This document shows, piece by piece, positions 24,545 through 34,472 of a stretch of DNA of 64,000 nt. The notes beneath the pieces are model-generated. The model saw nothing but the letters and a program-made list of their open reading frames with translations, was not told the DNA's origin and did no database searches. Each line of letters begins with the position of its first letter. Position 1 is the first letter of the stretch. Origin of the DNA: Streptomyces sp. NBC_00878 (GTDB taxonomy: Bacteria > Actinomycetota > Actinomycetes > Streptomycetales > Streptomycetaceae); contig NZ_JAPEOK010000001.1 in NCBI RefSeq assembly GCF_026341515.1, positions 4,588,001 through 4,652,000 on the forward strand, given 5' to 3'. Both the position numbers and the translations under genes were made by a program.

Positions 24545-25864
24545 TCAGGCCAGTGCCGGGCGGGTCTCCGTCCGCTTTCGTCGGATCACCAGCGCCATCA
24601 GCGCCGCCGCGGCGCACAGCGCGCCCGAGGCGTACCACATCACGTCGTACGAGCCGAAGGTGTCGCGCGCGACGCCGCCGAGGAAGGCGACCAGGGCCGC
24701 GCCGACCTGGTGGGAGGCGAGGACCCAGCCGAAGACGATGGCGCTGTCGTCGCCGTACTGCTCACGGCACAGGGCGATGGTGGGCGGGACCGTGGCGACC
24801 CAGTCGAGGCCGTAGAAGACGATGAAGAAGATCATCGGCGGGTGGACCGAGGGGGCCAGCAGCATCGGGAGGAAGAGGAGGGAGATACCTCGCAGGGCGT
24901 AGTAGGCGGCGAGTAGCCGGCGTGGGTCGAAGCGGTCCGTGAACCAGCCGGAGGCGATCGTGCCGACGACGTCGAAGACGCCGATGACCGCGAGGAGCGA
25001 CGCGGCGGCCGTGATCGGCATGCCGTGGTCGTGGGCGGCGGGCACGAAGTGGGTCTGGATCAGGCCGTTGGTCGAGGCCCCGCAGATCGCGAAGGTTCCG
25101 GCGAGCAGCCAGAAGGGTCCCGTGCGCGCGGCGGAGGAGAGGACCTTCACCGCGCGTCGTGCGGCGCCGGGCACGGGCGGCGGCTTCTCGACGAACTCCG
25201 TTGCCCCGTACGGCTTCAGGCCCACGTCCGCCGGGTGGTCGCGCAGCAGCAGCCAGACGAAGGGCACTACCGCGAGGGCCGCCAGGGCGACGGTGACAGC
25301 GGCCGGACGCCAGCGGTGTTCCTCCACGATCCAGGAGAGGAGGGGCAGGAAGATCAGCTGCCCGGAGGCGGAGGCCGCGGTGAGGATGCCCGTGACCAGT
25401 CCGCGCCGCTCGGTGAACCAGCGGTTCGTGACGGTGGCGGCGAAGGCAAGGGCCATCGATCCGGATCCGAGGCCGACCAACAGGCCCCAGCACAGCAGCA
25501 GTTGCCACGCGGCCGTCATCCACACCGTCGCGCCGGAGCCGACCGCGATCACGATCAGGGCAGCCGCGACCACTCGTCGGATGCCGAACCGGTCCATCAG
25601 CGCGGCGGCGAACGGCGCCGTCAGCCCGTACAGCGCGAGGTTGACGGAGACCGCGAGCCCGATCGTGCCGCGCGACCAGTGGAACTCCTGGTGCAGCGGG
25701 TCGATCAGCAGCCCCGGCAGCGAACGGAAGGCCGCGGCCCCGATGATCGTCACGAAGGTCACGGCGGCGACGAACCAGGCCCGGTGTATCCGCCGGCGCC
25801 GCTTCCCGGGCACGGAATCCTGAAGGGCTTCGGCTGCGGCTGCGGCATCGGTTGTCTGTGTCAC
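24545..25864 (-). CDS. MFS transporter (monocarboxylate/OFA-like)
   Basis: A 439-residue major facilitator with 12 predicted helices. Helices begin at FVAAVTFVTIIGAAAF, and the signature loop is MDRFGIRRVVAAALI. The first half carries LALYGLTAPFAAALMDRFGI, and GLVTGILTAASASGQLIF is typical of the oxalate/formate or monocarboxylate group. GTG at 25864 (MTQTTDAA...) is the preferred start because upstream sequence is Arg/Pro-rich and antisense to the next gene. The GlxA-type regulator is divergent with only 71 bp between, so it probably controls this transporter. Confidence 0.87.
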   Translation of the reverse strand: MTQTTDAAAAAEALQDSVPGKRRRRIHRAWFVAAVTFVTIIGAAAFRSLPGLLIDPLHQEFHWSRGTIGLAVSVNLALYGLTAPFAAALMDRFGIRRVVAAALIVIAVGSGATVWMTAAWQLLLCWGLLVGLGSGSMALAFAATVTNRWFTERRGLVTGILTAASASGQLIFLPLLSWIVEEHRWRPAAVTVALAALAVVPFVWLLLRDHPADVGLKPYGATEFVEKPPPVPGAARRAVKVLSSAARTGPFWLLAGTFAICGASTNGLIQTHFVPAAHDHGMPITAAASLLAVIGVFDVVGTIASGWFTDRFDPRRLLAAYYALRGISLLFLPMLLAPSVHPPMIFFIVFYGLDWVATVPPTIALCREQYGDDSAIVFGWVLASHQVGAALVAFLGGVARDTFGSYDVMWYASGALCAAAALMALVIRRKRTETRPALA

Positions 25865-25935
25865 GTCATAGAGCGTCCGGCCTGCGGACTTCCGGAACGA
25901 GTGGCCAGAAGGACAGCATTCGCTAGGATCGGGCC

Positions 25936-26916
25936 ATGGGTACTCGCACCGCTGTCCGCCGCCACCGGGTGGTCGTCCTCGCCCTGGACGGCCTCCTCCC
26001 CTTCGAGCTGGGCATCCCGCAGCGGATCTTCGGCCGCGCCAAGGACGCGGAGGGCCGCGAGCTGTACGAGGTGGTGACCTGCTCGATCCGGCCACCGGGC
26101 CGGGTCGAGGCGGAGGCGGACTTCTCCATCCTCGTCGAGAACGGCCCGGAGGCCCTGGCCACCGCCGACACCGTCGTTGTCCCGGCCTCGTACGAACTCG
26201 GCCCGGTGCACGACGAGGGCGTACTCACGGACGAGCTGGCCGCGGCCCTGGCTCTGATCCCGCCGGGCACCCGGCTCGTCTCCATCTGCACGGGCGGGTA
26301 CGTGCTCGCCGCCGCCGGATATCTCGACGGCCGCCCGGCGACCACGCACTGGGCGTCCGCGGAACACTTCCAGCGTCTCTTCCCGAAGGTGCGGGTGGAC
26401 GCGGACGTGCTGTTCATCGACGACGGTGACGTGCTGACGTCCGCCGGTGTCGCGGCCGGCATCGACCTGTGCATCCACATCGTGCGCCGCGACCACGGGA
26501 CGGCGGTCGCCAACGACGTGGCACGTCGTACGGTCGTGCCGCCGCACCGGGACGGCGGGCAGGCGCAGTACATCCAACGCCCTGTTCCCGAGCCGCAGTT
26601 GGCGACCACGACCGCCGCCCGGGCCTGGGCGCTGGCGCGTCTGCACGAACCGATCCAACTGCGCGACATGGCCGGGCAGGAGTCCATGTCGGTACGCACC
26701 TTCACGCGCCGCTTCCGTGAGGAGGCCGGGATCAGCCCCGGCCAGTGGCTCACCCAACAACGCGTCGAGCGAGCCCGCCACCTCCTGGAATCCACCGACC
26801 TCTCGATAGACCAGATCGCCCAGAACGCGGGCTTCGGCACGGCCCAGTCCATGCGCCAACACCTGCAAACGGCCCTGGGAGTGACCCCGACCGCGTATCG
26901 CCGCACGTTCCGGTGA
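25936..26916 (+). CDS. GlxA family (DJ-1/PfpI + AraC) transcriptional regulator
   Basis: A 326-residue regulator. Residues 5-175 form a DJ-1/PfpI-like domain with LVSICTGGYVLAAAGYLDGR, where Cys sits at the nucleophile elbow, and TTHWASAEHFQRLFPKVRVD. Residues about 220-326 are an AraC-type double HTH (MSVRTFTRRFREEAGISPGQ and IDQIAQNAGFGTAQSMRQHL). These proteins sense metabolites, often amino-acid or nitrogen-rich ligands. The tight divergent spacing with the MFS gene makes that gene the first-choice target. Confidence 0.93.
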   Translation: MGTRTAVRRHRVVVLALDGLLPFELGIPQRIFGRAKDAEGRELYEVVTCSIRPPGRVEAEADFSILVENGPEALATADTVVVPASYELGPVHDEGVLTDELAAALALIPPGTRLVSICTGGYVLAAAGYLDGRPATTHWASAEHFQRLFPKVRVDADVLFIDDGDVLTSAGVAAGIDLCIHIVRRDHGTAVANDVARRTVVPPHRDGGQAQYIQRPVPEPQLATTTAARAWALARLHEPIQLRDMAGQESMSVRTFTRRFREEAGISPGQWLTQQRVERARHLLESTDLSIDQIAQNAGFGTAQSMRQHLQTALGVTPTAYRRTFR

Positions 26917-27250
26917 CGGGAATTTCCCCCCGCGAAGGGGAGCGGCACAAGAGGGTTCTCCCTCCGACCTGGGTGGGCGAGTACTTTGGCGAGTTTTGCG
27001 CCGCCCGGAAACCGTGACCCTTCCGCAGCCGTTCGGCGTGATCCGGCACGCGGACAAGAGGCCCCCAACTGCGGTCCTTACGCGCGCAGTTGGGGGCATT
27101 GCCCGCCCGAACGGGGGCACCGGGGCGGGGGTCTAGCGGTTGCTGCCCTGCGAGTTCACCGGCCAGGAGGTTCGGATTCTCCCGAGGGGCCGGTTCATCG
27201 TGAAGTACCCGCCCGTGGGCCACTGCTCAGCGCCCCACGGGAACGGTTGG
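26917..27250. other. Convergent intergenic region with terminator
   Basis: About 330 bp separate the GlxA-type gene from the convergent RidA gene. It contains the hairpin at 27061-27097. One plus-strand frame beginning at 27140 encodes CEFTGQEVRILPRGRFIVKY with fairly gene-like composition, but it runs antisense into RidA and has no good start. It may be a remnant; no function is supported. Confidence 0.5.
27061..27097. terminator. 13-bp perfect stem-loop
   Basis: GCCCCCAACTGCG at 27061-27073 pairs perfectly with CGCAGTTGGGGGC at 27085-27097, with an 11-nt loop. No T-tract follows. It is probably the shared terminator of the GlxA-type gene and the convergent RidA operon. Confidence 0.75.
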
Positions 27251-27721
27251 TCAGTTTTCAGGAGTGTCTTCGATCCTGACGATCACTTCGACCTCCACCG
27301 GTGCGCCCATGGGCAGCTCGGCCATACCGACTGCCGAGCGCGCGTGCTGGCCGGCGGCCCCGAACACCTCCTCGAAGAGGGCTGAGGCGCCGTTGACCAC
27401 GGCCGGCTGGTCGGTGAAGCCGTCAGCCGACGAGACGAATCCCAGGACTTTGATCACCTCTGCCACGGAGTCGATTCCGACTTCCTTGTCGATCACGGCA
27501 AGGGCGTTGATGGCGCACGCGCGCGCCAACTCCTGCGCTCGCACCACGTCGACCTCGGCTCCGACCTTGCCCGTGGTGCGAAGCACGCCGTCTTCGTACG
27601 GCATCTGGCCAGAAGTGAAGAGAAGGTTCCCCGCCCTCTTCGCCGGCACGTATATCGCCGTGGGCGGTGCCACTGGCGGAAGGACGATGCCCAGGTCGGT
27701 CAGCCGCTGGCTGGCGCTCAT
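27251..27721 (-). CDS. RidA family enamine/imine deaminase
   Basis: A 156-residue RidA/YjgF-like protein, the last gene of a transporter-amidase-RidA operon. Conserved segments are RAGNLLFTSGQMPYEDGVLR and the active-site block ARSAVGMAELPMGAPVEVEV, where the Arg normally binds the carboxylate. RidA enzymes remove reactive enamine or imine intermediates, for example from amino-acid catabolism. The longer than usual N-terminus (TDLGIVLPPVAPPTAIYVPA) is typical of the subgroup in catabolic operons. Its ATG overlaps the amidase stop by 4 bp (ATGA). Confidence 0.93.
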   Translation of the reverse strand: MSASQRLTDLGIVLPPVAPPTAIYVPAKRAGNLLFTSGQMPYEDGVLRTTGKVGAEVDVVRAQELARACAINALAVIDKEVGIDSVAEVIKVLGFVSSADGFTDQPAVVNGASALFEEVFGAAGQHARSAVGMAELPMGAPVEVEVIVRIEDTPEN

Positions 27722-29061
27722 GTCAATGCACCTCTTTCGTCGTTGATCACTTGTTCAACCCACTCGGCGACCGCGAAGGCCTGTGCGTTCTCGGCCGCGA
27801 TGAGTTGCAGGCCCACAGGGAGCCTTGATGCCGCCGGTACGGGCAGGCTCAGAGCCGGGTGCCCAGTGAGGTTCGCCGGCCGTGTATTGCGCAGCAGCAC
27901 CTCTCGTACCGGTAGTCGTTGTCCGGCCTCGCCGACGTCTGTCGCTTCGAGGGGAGGAGCGACGATGGGTACGGTCGGCAGGACAATGGCGTCCACGGTC
28001 CGCAGCAACTGGTCGACCGTGGCCGCTAGTTCGGCGGCACGATGCCGGGCGCGTTCATAGCGCCGGGCGGAAATCTCGGCTCCGGCACGGAGCCGCTCAA
28101 GGACGTCGCTCTGGTAGTCCTCGGCATGGCCGGCCATGCTCTCGGCATGGACCCTGTTCGCCTCGGGGCCTTGCAGGTCCAGCGCGGTCGCGGTCATCTC
28201 CGGCCACTCCGGCAGCGTGATCTCGACGATCGAGGCACCCGCGGCGACCAGTCGATCGATGCTTGCGCTGTAGGCGTCGCCAACTGTCGTGGAACAGTCC
28301 AAGGGCTCGGGGTTGGCCAGGATTCCCAACGTCGGTGCCCCGGGCAGCGACCAAGTGGAAAGGTCGACACCGCCGAGTACTTCGGTGGCGAGCCGGGCAT
28401 CGGCCACGGATGCGGTGAGCACCCCAACGTGGTCGAGGCTCGGAGACAGGGGGAAGACGCCGTCCAGTGGCAGTGTTCCGCGGGCCGGTTTCGCGCCGAC
28501 GACACCGCACAGGGCCGCCGGGATACGTACCGAGCCCGCCGTGTCGGAGCCGAGTGCCAGTGGCACTACGCCGGCCGCCACCGCGGCCGCCGATCCGGCA
28601 CTTGAGCCGCCGGCCATGCGGGACGGGTCGTGCGGATTCCGGCACGGCCCGATCCTGTTCGATGTGCCCGTGCAGCCGTACGCGAACTCGTGGCTGTGGC
28701 TCAGTCCGATGATGACCGCGCCTGCCTCCCTGGCCTGACGCACCACTGCGGCATCGGATGTCCCCACCCTGTCGGCGAAGACTCGCGAACCGCAGCGGTG
28801 TGGCAGCCCCCGCACTTCGATGATTTCCTTGACCAGCAGGGGAACACCTGCCAGGGGTCCCGTCCGGGTGCCTGCGACGGCCTGCGCGGCTTGTCGGGCC
28901 CCGTCGACGTCGATATGGACCACAGCACCGAGGCCGCTGACCCGTTGGGCCTGGTCCATCGCGCGTTCCGCCAGTTCGACGGGATCGAGTTCACCGAGCC
29001 GCACTCCGCGGGCGATCGACTCCAGCGAGCCCGTGACGCCCTGCTCGTACGGTGTCTTCAC
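27718..29061 (-). CDS. Amidase (amidase signature family)
   Basis: A 447-residue amidase. The Ser-cisSer-Lys triad region is visible: Lys in LLVKEIIEVRGLPH, the glycine/serine-rich block MAGGSSAGSAAAVAAGVVPL, and GSDTAGSVRIPAALCGVVGA. It would hydrolyse an amide, urethane or similar C-N bond, releasing ammonia or amine. I start it at GTG 29061 (MKTPYEQGVTGSLE), which overlaps the transporter stop (GTGA); upstream sequence in frame is antisense to the transporter. Its position between a transporter and RidA suggests use of an imported amide. Confidence 0.92.
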   Translation of the reverse strand: MKTPYEQGVTGSLESIARGVRLGELDPVELAERAMDQAQRVSGLGAVVHIDVDGARQAAQAVAGTRTGPLAGVPLLVKEIIEVRGLPHRCGSRVFADRVGTSDAAVVRQAREAGAVIIGLSHSHEFAYGCTGTSNRIGPCRNPHDPSRMAGGSSAGSAAAVAAGVVPLALGSDTAGSVRIPAALCGVVGAKPARGTLPLDGVFPLSPSLDHVGVLTASVADARLATEVLGGVDLSTWSLPGAPTLGILANPEPLDCSTTVGDAYSASIDRLVAAGASIVEITLPEWPEMTATALDLQGPEANRVHAESMAGHAEDYQSDVLERLRAGAEISARRYERARHRAAELAATVDQLLRTVDAIVLPTVPIVAPPLEATDVGEAGQRLPVREVLLRNTRPANLTGHPALSLPVPAASRLPVGLQLIAAENAQAFAVAEWVEQVINDERGALT

Positions 29062-30386
29062 GCCGGGACCTCTTTGACCGCCGCCGGCGAGGGGAAACGC
29101 ACCTTCGCGCCCGGGTCCACGAAGAGCATGGCCAGCATGCCCAGCGTGCAGGCGACCCCGGCGCCGATGAACATCGCGCCGTACCCGTAGTCGGCGACAA
29201 GGAACCCGGTCAGCGTCGGCGCCAGAATCGTCGCGATGTTGGCAAAGAAGTGCATGATTCCACTGAATGTGCCGGCGCGCGCCGCCGCGACATCGACGAC
29301 CACGGCCCAGTACACGGTGTCGGGCAGGAAGTTGAGGGCGTTTCCCAGAGCGAGAAGCGCCAGCACGGCACCTGGGCTGTCGACCAACGGGATGCACAGG
29401 AAAACGGCACCGGTCAGCGCAAGGCTGACCACCGCCAGCCAGGAGCGGGCGATCTTCAGATTGCCCGTCCGGCGTGCCAACCAGTCGGAGATCTTGCCGC
29501 CCAGAAGGATCGTGACGCACGCCCCTGCCCACGGCACCATGCCGAGGTACCAGAGCGATGACAGGCTGAAGCCGAACTCGTCCTGGAGGTACTTCGGTGT
29601 CCATGTCAGCAACAGGAAGTTGACATAGAGGAAGGCGAAGAAGCCCACGGTGTTGGCAACGAGCGTGCGGCTGGCGAAGAACGTGCGCCAGGTGTCGGCA
29701 CCCAGCTGGTTCCCCTTGGGCTGTCCGGATACCGTCGCCGCGCCGGCTGCCAGAAGTTCCCGTTCCTCACGTCCGACCTTCGGGTGATCAGACGGCCGGT
29801 CGGTGAACACCCGCAGCCATATCGCCACCCAGACAAGGCCCAGAACACCCAGCACGACGAACATCACACGCCAGCTGGTTATGGCCAGCAGACCGACGGC
29901 GATGGGCGCGGTCAGCAGGGCACCCAGCGGCGTTCCAAGAACACCGAGGCCGATAGCGGTACCACGCTCCGACGGTGCCGCCCAGACCACCAACGAGCGG
30001 TTGATCGTGACGAACGCGGGTCCTTCGGCGAGCCCGAAGAGCACTCGGAACATGGCGAAACCAGCCAGGGCGGACCCACCGAACAGCGCGATGCCGATGT
30101 CACCGGCAAAGATCATGCAGATCTCCAGCACTGACCACGCGGTCCCCGCGACAATCCACATCCATTTCGGGCCTTTGGCGTCCGCCAGCGCACCACCCAG
30201 CAGGGCTCCGACCATGTAGCCGTAGCCGAAGTAGCCGAGCACGGCACCCCATGCCGCCGCGTCCAGGCCGAACTCGCTGGTGATGGGGCCCGACGCGTAC
30301 GCGATCGCACCCCGGTCGACATAGTTGATGACCACCATCAGGGCCATCAGGGCCATCACCAGGTACCGATAGTTCCGAATCACCAC
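29058..30386 (-). CDS. MFS transporter, anion:cation symporter-like
   Basis: A 442-residue MFS protein with about 12 helices. YLVMALMALMVVINYVDRGA at the start is the characteristic ACS-type motif, followed by the loop GGALADAKGPKWMWIVAG and PSERGTAIGLGVLGTPLGAL. The first gene of the operon should import the carboxylate or amide substrate. GTG at 30386 has GGAGG 6 bp upstream and is preferred; longer starts lack a ribosome site. The divergent LacI gene and the two operators between them make induction by the substrate very likely. Confidence 0.92.
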   Translation of the reverse strand: MVIRNYRYLVMALMALMVVINYVDRGAIAYASGPITSEFGLDAAAWGAVLGYFGYGYMVGALLGGALADAKGPKWMWIVAGTAWSVLEICMIFAGDIGIALFGGSALAGFAMFRVLFGLAEGPAFVTINRSLVVWAAPSERGTAIGLGVLGTPLGALLTAPIAVGLLAITSWRVMFVVLGVLGLVWVAIWLRVFTDRPSDHPKVGREERELLAAGAATVSGQPKGNQLGADTWRTFFASRTLVANTVGFFAFLYVNFLLLTWTPKYLQDEFGFSLSSLWYLGMVPWAGACVTILLGGKISDWLARRTGNLKIARSWLAVVSLALTGAVFLCIPLVDSPGAVLALLALGNALNFLPDTVYWAVVVDVAAARAGTFSGIMHFFANIATILAPTLTGFLVADYGYGAMFIGAGVACTLGMLAMLFVDPGAKVRFPSPAAVKEVPA

Positions 30387-30415
30387 TGCACACCTCCACG
30401 CGGTCACGGCGACCC

Positions 30416-30429
30416 TGCAATCGATTGCA
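30416..30429. promoter_or_regulatory. LacI-type operator 1
   Basis: A perfect 14-bp palindrome TGCAATCGATTGCA with the central CG step typical of LacI-family operators. It lies 30 bp before the transporter start. Confidence 0.85.
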
Positions 30430-30437
30430 AGTAGACA

Positions 30438-30451
30438 CGCAATCGATTGCA
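30438..30451. promoter_or_regulatory. LacI-type operator 2
   Basis: A near-perfect second copy (CGCAATCGATTGCA) lies 22 bp from the first, centre to centre. It lies in the divergent promoter region of the transporter and the lacI-like gene, so both genes can be repressed. Confidence 0.83.
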
Positions 30452-30517
30452 GGCAAGTTAGGCCCCGGCTACAAGCGAGGTCAATGGGGCCGGACGAGGT
30501 CCACTAAAATCGTTGTC

Positions 30518-31531
30518 GTGGACAACTCGGGTACACGCAGAGTCACGCTCGATGACATTGCCCAGGCAGCCGGCGTGCACAAATCGACGGTGTCGCGGGC
30601 CCTGCGCTCGACCGGCGGAGGGCCTCATGCGCTCCGCATCAGGGAACTGGCCGCGGAACTGGGATGGATGCCCGACCTGATCGCGGCCGGCCTGCGCAAC
30701 CAGCGCATGCAATTGATCGGGATTCTGGTTCCCCGGCTCACCGACCAGGTACTGTCCACGATCTTCGAGGGCATCGACCACGCACTGGCCCAGCAAGGTT
30801 GGCAAGCGGTCGTGGCAAGCACCTGGGACGATCCCGCGCGGCAACGCTCGCGAGCGAGGATGCTGCTCGCCCACCGGGTGGACGGACTGATCGTGGCGGA
30901 CAACCGGGAAGACAACCCGTACATCGTCGATGTCGCCAGCCACGGCGTCCCGATACTGCTGGTGAACCGTTCCTACCCCGGGTTTCCGTCGATCACCTGC
31001 GACGACGAACTCGGCGGAAGACTCGCGGCCGACCACCTGATCGATCTGGGGCACCGCCGGCTCGGGGTCATCGCCGGGATGCCCTACGCGCGTAGCCTGG
31101 CCAACCGGGTTCGCGGGTTTCGCGATGCGGCCCGAGCACGTGGGGTCGACGTGGACGACGAATTGATCGTTCACTCGACCATCTACCCGTCCGCCGGGCG
31201 CGAGGCGGGCGCTCGGCTGCTGGCACTCCCCCATCCACCGACGGCGTTCTTCGCCGTCAACGACGCCGCCGCGATCGGGCTGATGGGACTCCTTCGGGAA
31301 CGCGGTCGGACAGTCGGCGACGATGTCAGCGTCATCGGATTCAACGACGTCCCCGAGGCGGCCGAACTTCATGTGCCGTTGACTACAGTGCGTTCTCCCA
31401 TGCGCGCGCTGGGGTCAGCGGCCGCAGCCGAGGTGCTGCGCATGGTGGAAGGGCAAACGGTGCACAGCCAAGTGTTGCCAACCGAGCTGATAAGGCGCGC
31501 CAGCACCGGACAGGCACCCGTGTCAGCCTGA
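30518..31531 (+). CDS. LacI family transcriptional regulator
   Basis: A 337-residue repressor. The HTH and hinge helix are RVTLDDIAQAAGVHKSTVSR and ALRSTGGGPHALRIRELAAE; the periplasmic-binding-like domain has LIGILVPRLTDQVLSTIFEG and the final PTELIRR. GTG at 30518 (MVDNSGTRRV) gives the normal N-terminus; no ribosome site is close, so leaderless or weak translation is likely. Two CAATCGATTG-core palindromes upstream are its predicted operators, controlling the divergent MFS-amidase-RidA operon. The effector is unknown, probably the transported amide or a product. Confidence 0.94.
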   Translation: MDNSGTRRVTLDDIAQAAGVHKSTVSRALRSTGGGPHALRIRELAAELGWMPDLIAAGLRNQRMQLIGILVPRLTDQVLSTIFEGIDHALAQQGWQAVVASTWDDPARQRSRARMLLAHRVDGLIVADNREDNPYIVDVASHGVPILLVNRSYPGFPSITCDDELGGRLAADHLIDLGHRRLGVIAGMPYARSLANRVRGFRDAARARGVDVDDELIVHSTIYPSAGREAGARLLALPHPPTAFFAVNDAAAIGLMGLLRERGRTVGDDVSVIGFNDVPEAAELHVPLTTVRSPMRALGSAAAAEVLRMVEGQTVHSQVLPTELIRRASTGQAPVSA

Positions 31532-31657
31532 CGAACCCGAAGGCCCCGTCAGCCCCAACGGCCCGCTTCACCCGACTCGGTGCGCACCATCCGGCGCACC
31601 GGTGCCGCATCGCCCCGTTCCGTCGGCGCACCGGACGCACAGTGGTGCGGCAGGTTC

Positions 31658-31689
31658 CCCCTGGACCGCGCCCGTGGTCCAGGGGTTTT
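31658..31689 (+). terminator. Rho-independent terminator after the lacI-like gene
   Basis: CCCCTGGACC and GGTCCAGGGG form a perfect 10-bp stem with an 8-nt loop, followed directly by TTTTCC. This is a strong intrinsic terminator for a high-GC genome. Confidence 0.88.
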
Positions 31690-31820
31690 CCGGTGATGCG
31701 CACTGTGTGCGCCGCATCGCCGGGACGGTACGGCGCACACCTCCGGGACGATGCAGTTCACTGCCAAGCGGTTGATCGCCGCACCGGCAGTAGGGGTGTG
31801 GACCTTGTACGACTCGTACT

Positions 31821-34472
31821 GTGGCCCTGTTCGACGCGGCGGTCGGCCAGCTGCGCGAGCGCCGGGTGCTGCTGCCCCGCGTGACGACGCTGACCCGCCT
31901 GGTCGCCTCGGTGCGGGAGGCGGCGAACCAGCGGCTGTGGGACACCCTGTACGGGATGCTGAGCATTGGCCAGCGGGCGGTGCTGGACTCCTTGTTGACC
32001 GTGCCGTCCGGCGCCCGGGTGTCCGAGCTGGACCGGCTGCGGCGGGGTCCGGTGCGAGTGTCCGGACCGCAGATGAAGTGGGTTCTGGACCGGGCCGAGG
32101 AGATCGCCGACCTGGATATGCGGGCGCTGGATGTGTCGGGGATACCGCCGCGGCGCCTCGCGGAGCTGTCGCGGTACGGGGTGGACGGCAAGGCGTCCTT
32201 GCTCAAGCGGCACGGCGACTCGCGCCGCTTGGCGACGCTGCTGGCCACCGCGGTCTACCTGACGACCCGGGCTGTGGAGTACGCAGTGGATCTGCTCGAA
32301 GTGCTGATCGCGACGAAGCTGTTGGCCACGGCCGAGCGGGAGACGGTCAAGGAGAAGATCAAGACGCTGCCGAAGGTGGAGCGGGCCGGCGCGAAACTGG
32401 CGACGGCGTTCCAGGTCGTCTTCGACACCACGAGCGAGCAGGTCGACACCGACACCGGGGAGGTCAGCCCGCCGAAGGTGGAGACGCTGACGGCGATGTG
32501 GGATCGGATCGAGGCGGTGGTGCCGCGCCACGAGCTGGCGGCCGCGATTGCCGCGCTGCTCGACTCCGACGCGGACGAGGCATGGCGGGCGATGCTGGTC
32601 AACGGGTTCGGCACCGTACGGCCGTTCCTCAGGCTCCTGGTCAAGGTCGTCGATTTCGGCGCGACCCCGGAAGGGCTGCCGGTGCTCACGGCCCTGAAGT
32701 CGCTGCCGGACCTGATGGGCCGCAAGAAGGTCGGTCCGAAGGAGATCGATACCGATCTCCTCATCGGCTCCTGGCGGCGCCTGGTCCATTCGGCCCCGCA
32801 CCTGGAGCTAGGCACGGTGGACTGGAAGGCGTACACGTTCTGCGTCCTGGAGCAGTTCCACCGGATGCTGCGCCGACGGGAGGTGTTCGCGAAGAACTCC
32901 TCCAAGTGGGGCGATCCCAGGGCGAAGCTGCTGGCTGGTGAGGCGTGGGAGCAGGCCAAGCCCATCGTGCTGGCCTCGCTGAATCTGCCTGCCGGAGCGA
33001 GCGAGCACCTGACCGCGCGTGCCGCGCTGCTGGATGGGACGTAGCGCGAGGTCGCCGGGCGGCTGCCGGACAACGCGCAGATTGCCTTCGATGACGGCAG
33101 ACGGCTGCACTTCGCCGCCCTGGAGCCGGAGCCGGAACCCGCCTCGCTGCTCGACCTGCGGGCCGCAGTGAACGCGATGCGTCCCCGCGTCGATCTGCCC
33201 GAGGTCCTGCTGGAAGTCTTCTCCTGGACCGGAGCCGACCAGGCGTTCACCTCGATCACCGGCGGCGAGGCCCGCCTCAAGGACCTGCCCGTGACGATCG
33301 CGGCGCTGCTGGTCGCGCACGGCTGCAACGTCGGCTATACCCCGGTCATCGGCTGCATCGACGCGCTGAAGTACGGGCGGCTCTCCCACGTAGACCAGAC
33401 GTATCTGCGGCTCGGGACGTACCGGGCCGCGAACGCCACGCTGATCGAGCACCAGGCGGCCATCGGGCTCGCGAGCGCGTGGGGCGGCGGGCTGATCGCC
33501 TCGGTCGACGGGATGCGGTTCGTCGTCCCCGTTCCAAGCGTGTACGCACGGCCGAACCCGAAGTTCTTCGGGCGCCGGGGCGGCGCCACCTGGCTCAACA
33601 TGATCAATGACCAGGCGGCTGGGCTCGGCGGGAAGGTTGTGGCTGGCTCCCCTCGCGACTCGCTGTGCGTACTGGATGTGCTCTACGACCGCGACGGCGG
33701 CAGGCGCCCGGAGATGATCGTCACGGATACCGCCTCGTACTCCGACATCGTGTTTGGTCTCCTGACCCTGGCGGGATTCGCGTACGCGCCCCCGCTCGTC
33801 GACCTGCCGGACCAGAAGATGTGGCGCATTGACCGCGCCGCCGACTACGGCGCCTTCCAGGACTCGGCCCGCGGCCGGGTCGACCTCGCCCGGATCGAGC
33901 GGCACTGGAAGGACGTCCTGCGGATCATCGGCTCCATCCACACCGGGGCCGTACGCGCCTACGACGTGATCCGGATGTTGTCCCGGGACGGCCGTCCCAC
34001 CCCGCTCGGCGACGCGATCGCGCACTACGGGCGGATCGCCAAGACCCTGCACATCCTGCGCCTGGCCGACGAGCCCGGATACCGCAGGCAGATCAAGGTG
34101 CAGGCCAACCTCCAAGAGGGCCGCCATGCGCTTGCCCGGAAGATCTTCCACGGTCGGGCCGGACAGCTCTACCAGCGCTACCAGGACGGCATGGAGGACC
34201 AGATCGGTGCCCTCGGACTGGTCCTCAACGCCCTGGTGCTCTTCAACACGAGGTACATGGACGCCGCCGTCACTCAGCTGCGCGAGGACGGGTTCGACGT
34301 CCGCGACGAGCACGTGGCCCGCCTCTCCCCGTTCGTCCGCCATCACGTCAACATGCTCGGCCGGTATTCCTTCCAACTCCCCGACCTGCCCGGGGGCCTG
34401 CGTCCGCTGCGCGATCCGGACGCTGACGACCCCTCTCACCGGGCTCAGGGCTGGAGGCGATCGGAAACCTAA
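31821..34472 (+). pseudogene. Tn3 family transposase, N-truncated with internal amber stop
   Basis: Two open segments in the same frame (31821-33044 and 33168-34472) form one Tn3-type transposase interrupted only by TAG at 33042-33044. The first reads ALFDAAVGQLRERRVLLPRV, the second contains ASVDGMRFVVPVPSVYARPN, IVTDTASYSDIVFGLLTLAG and MEDQIGALGLVLNALVLFNT, the DDE transposase core. Reading continues across the stop as REVAGRLPDNAQIAFDDGRR, so the stop is a point mutation, probably TAC to TAG. About 120-150 N-terminal residues are missing, as an in-frame stop closes the frame just upstream. There are no recognisable terminal repeats, and the 3' end directly abuts the MFS gene. The element is certainly immobile by itself. 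Confidence 0.9.

Noticed and set aside
27140..27385. Small plus-strand ORF CEFTGQEVRILPRG
   Set aside because: It has no good start and overlaps RidA antisense; kept only as a note.
27718..29604. Amidase extended to 628 residues
   Set aside because: Upstream codons are antisense to the transporter; GTG at 29061 overlaps the transporter stop and gives the normal length.
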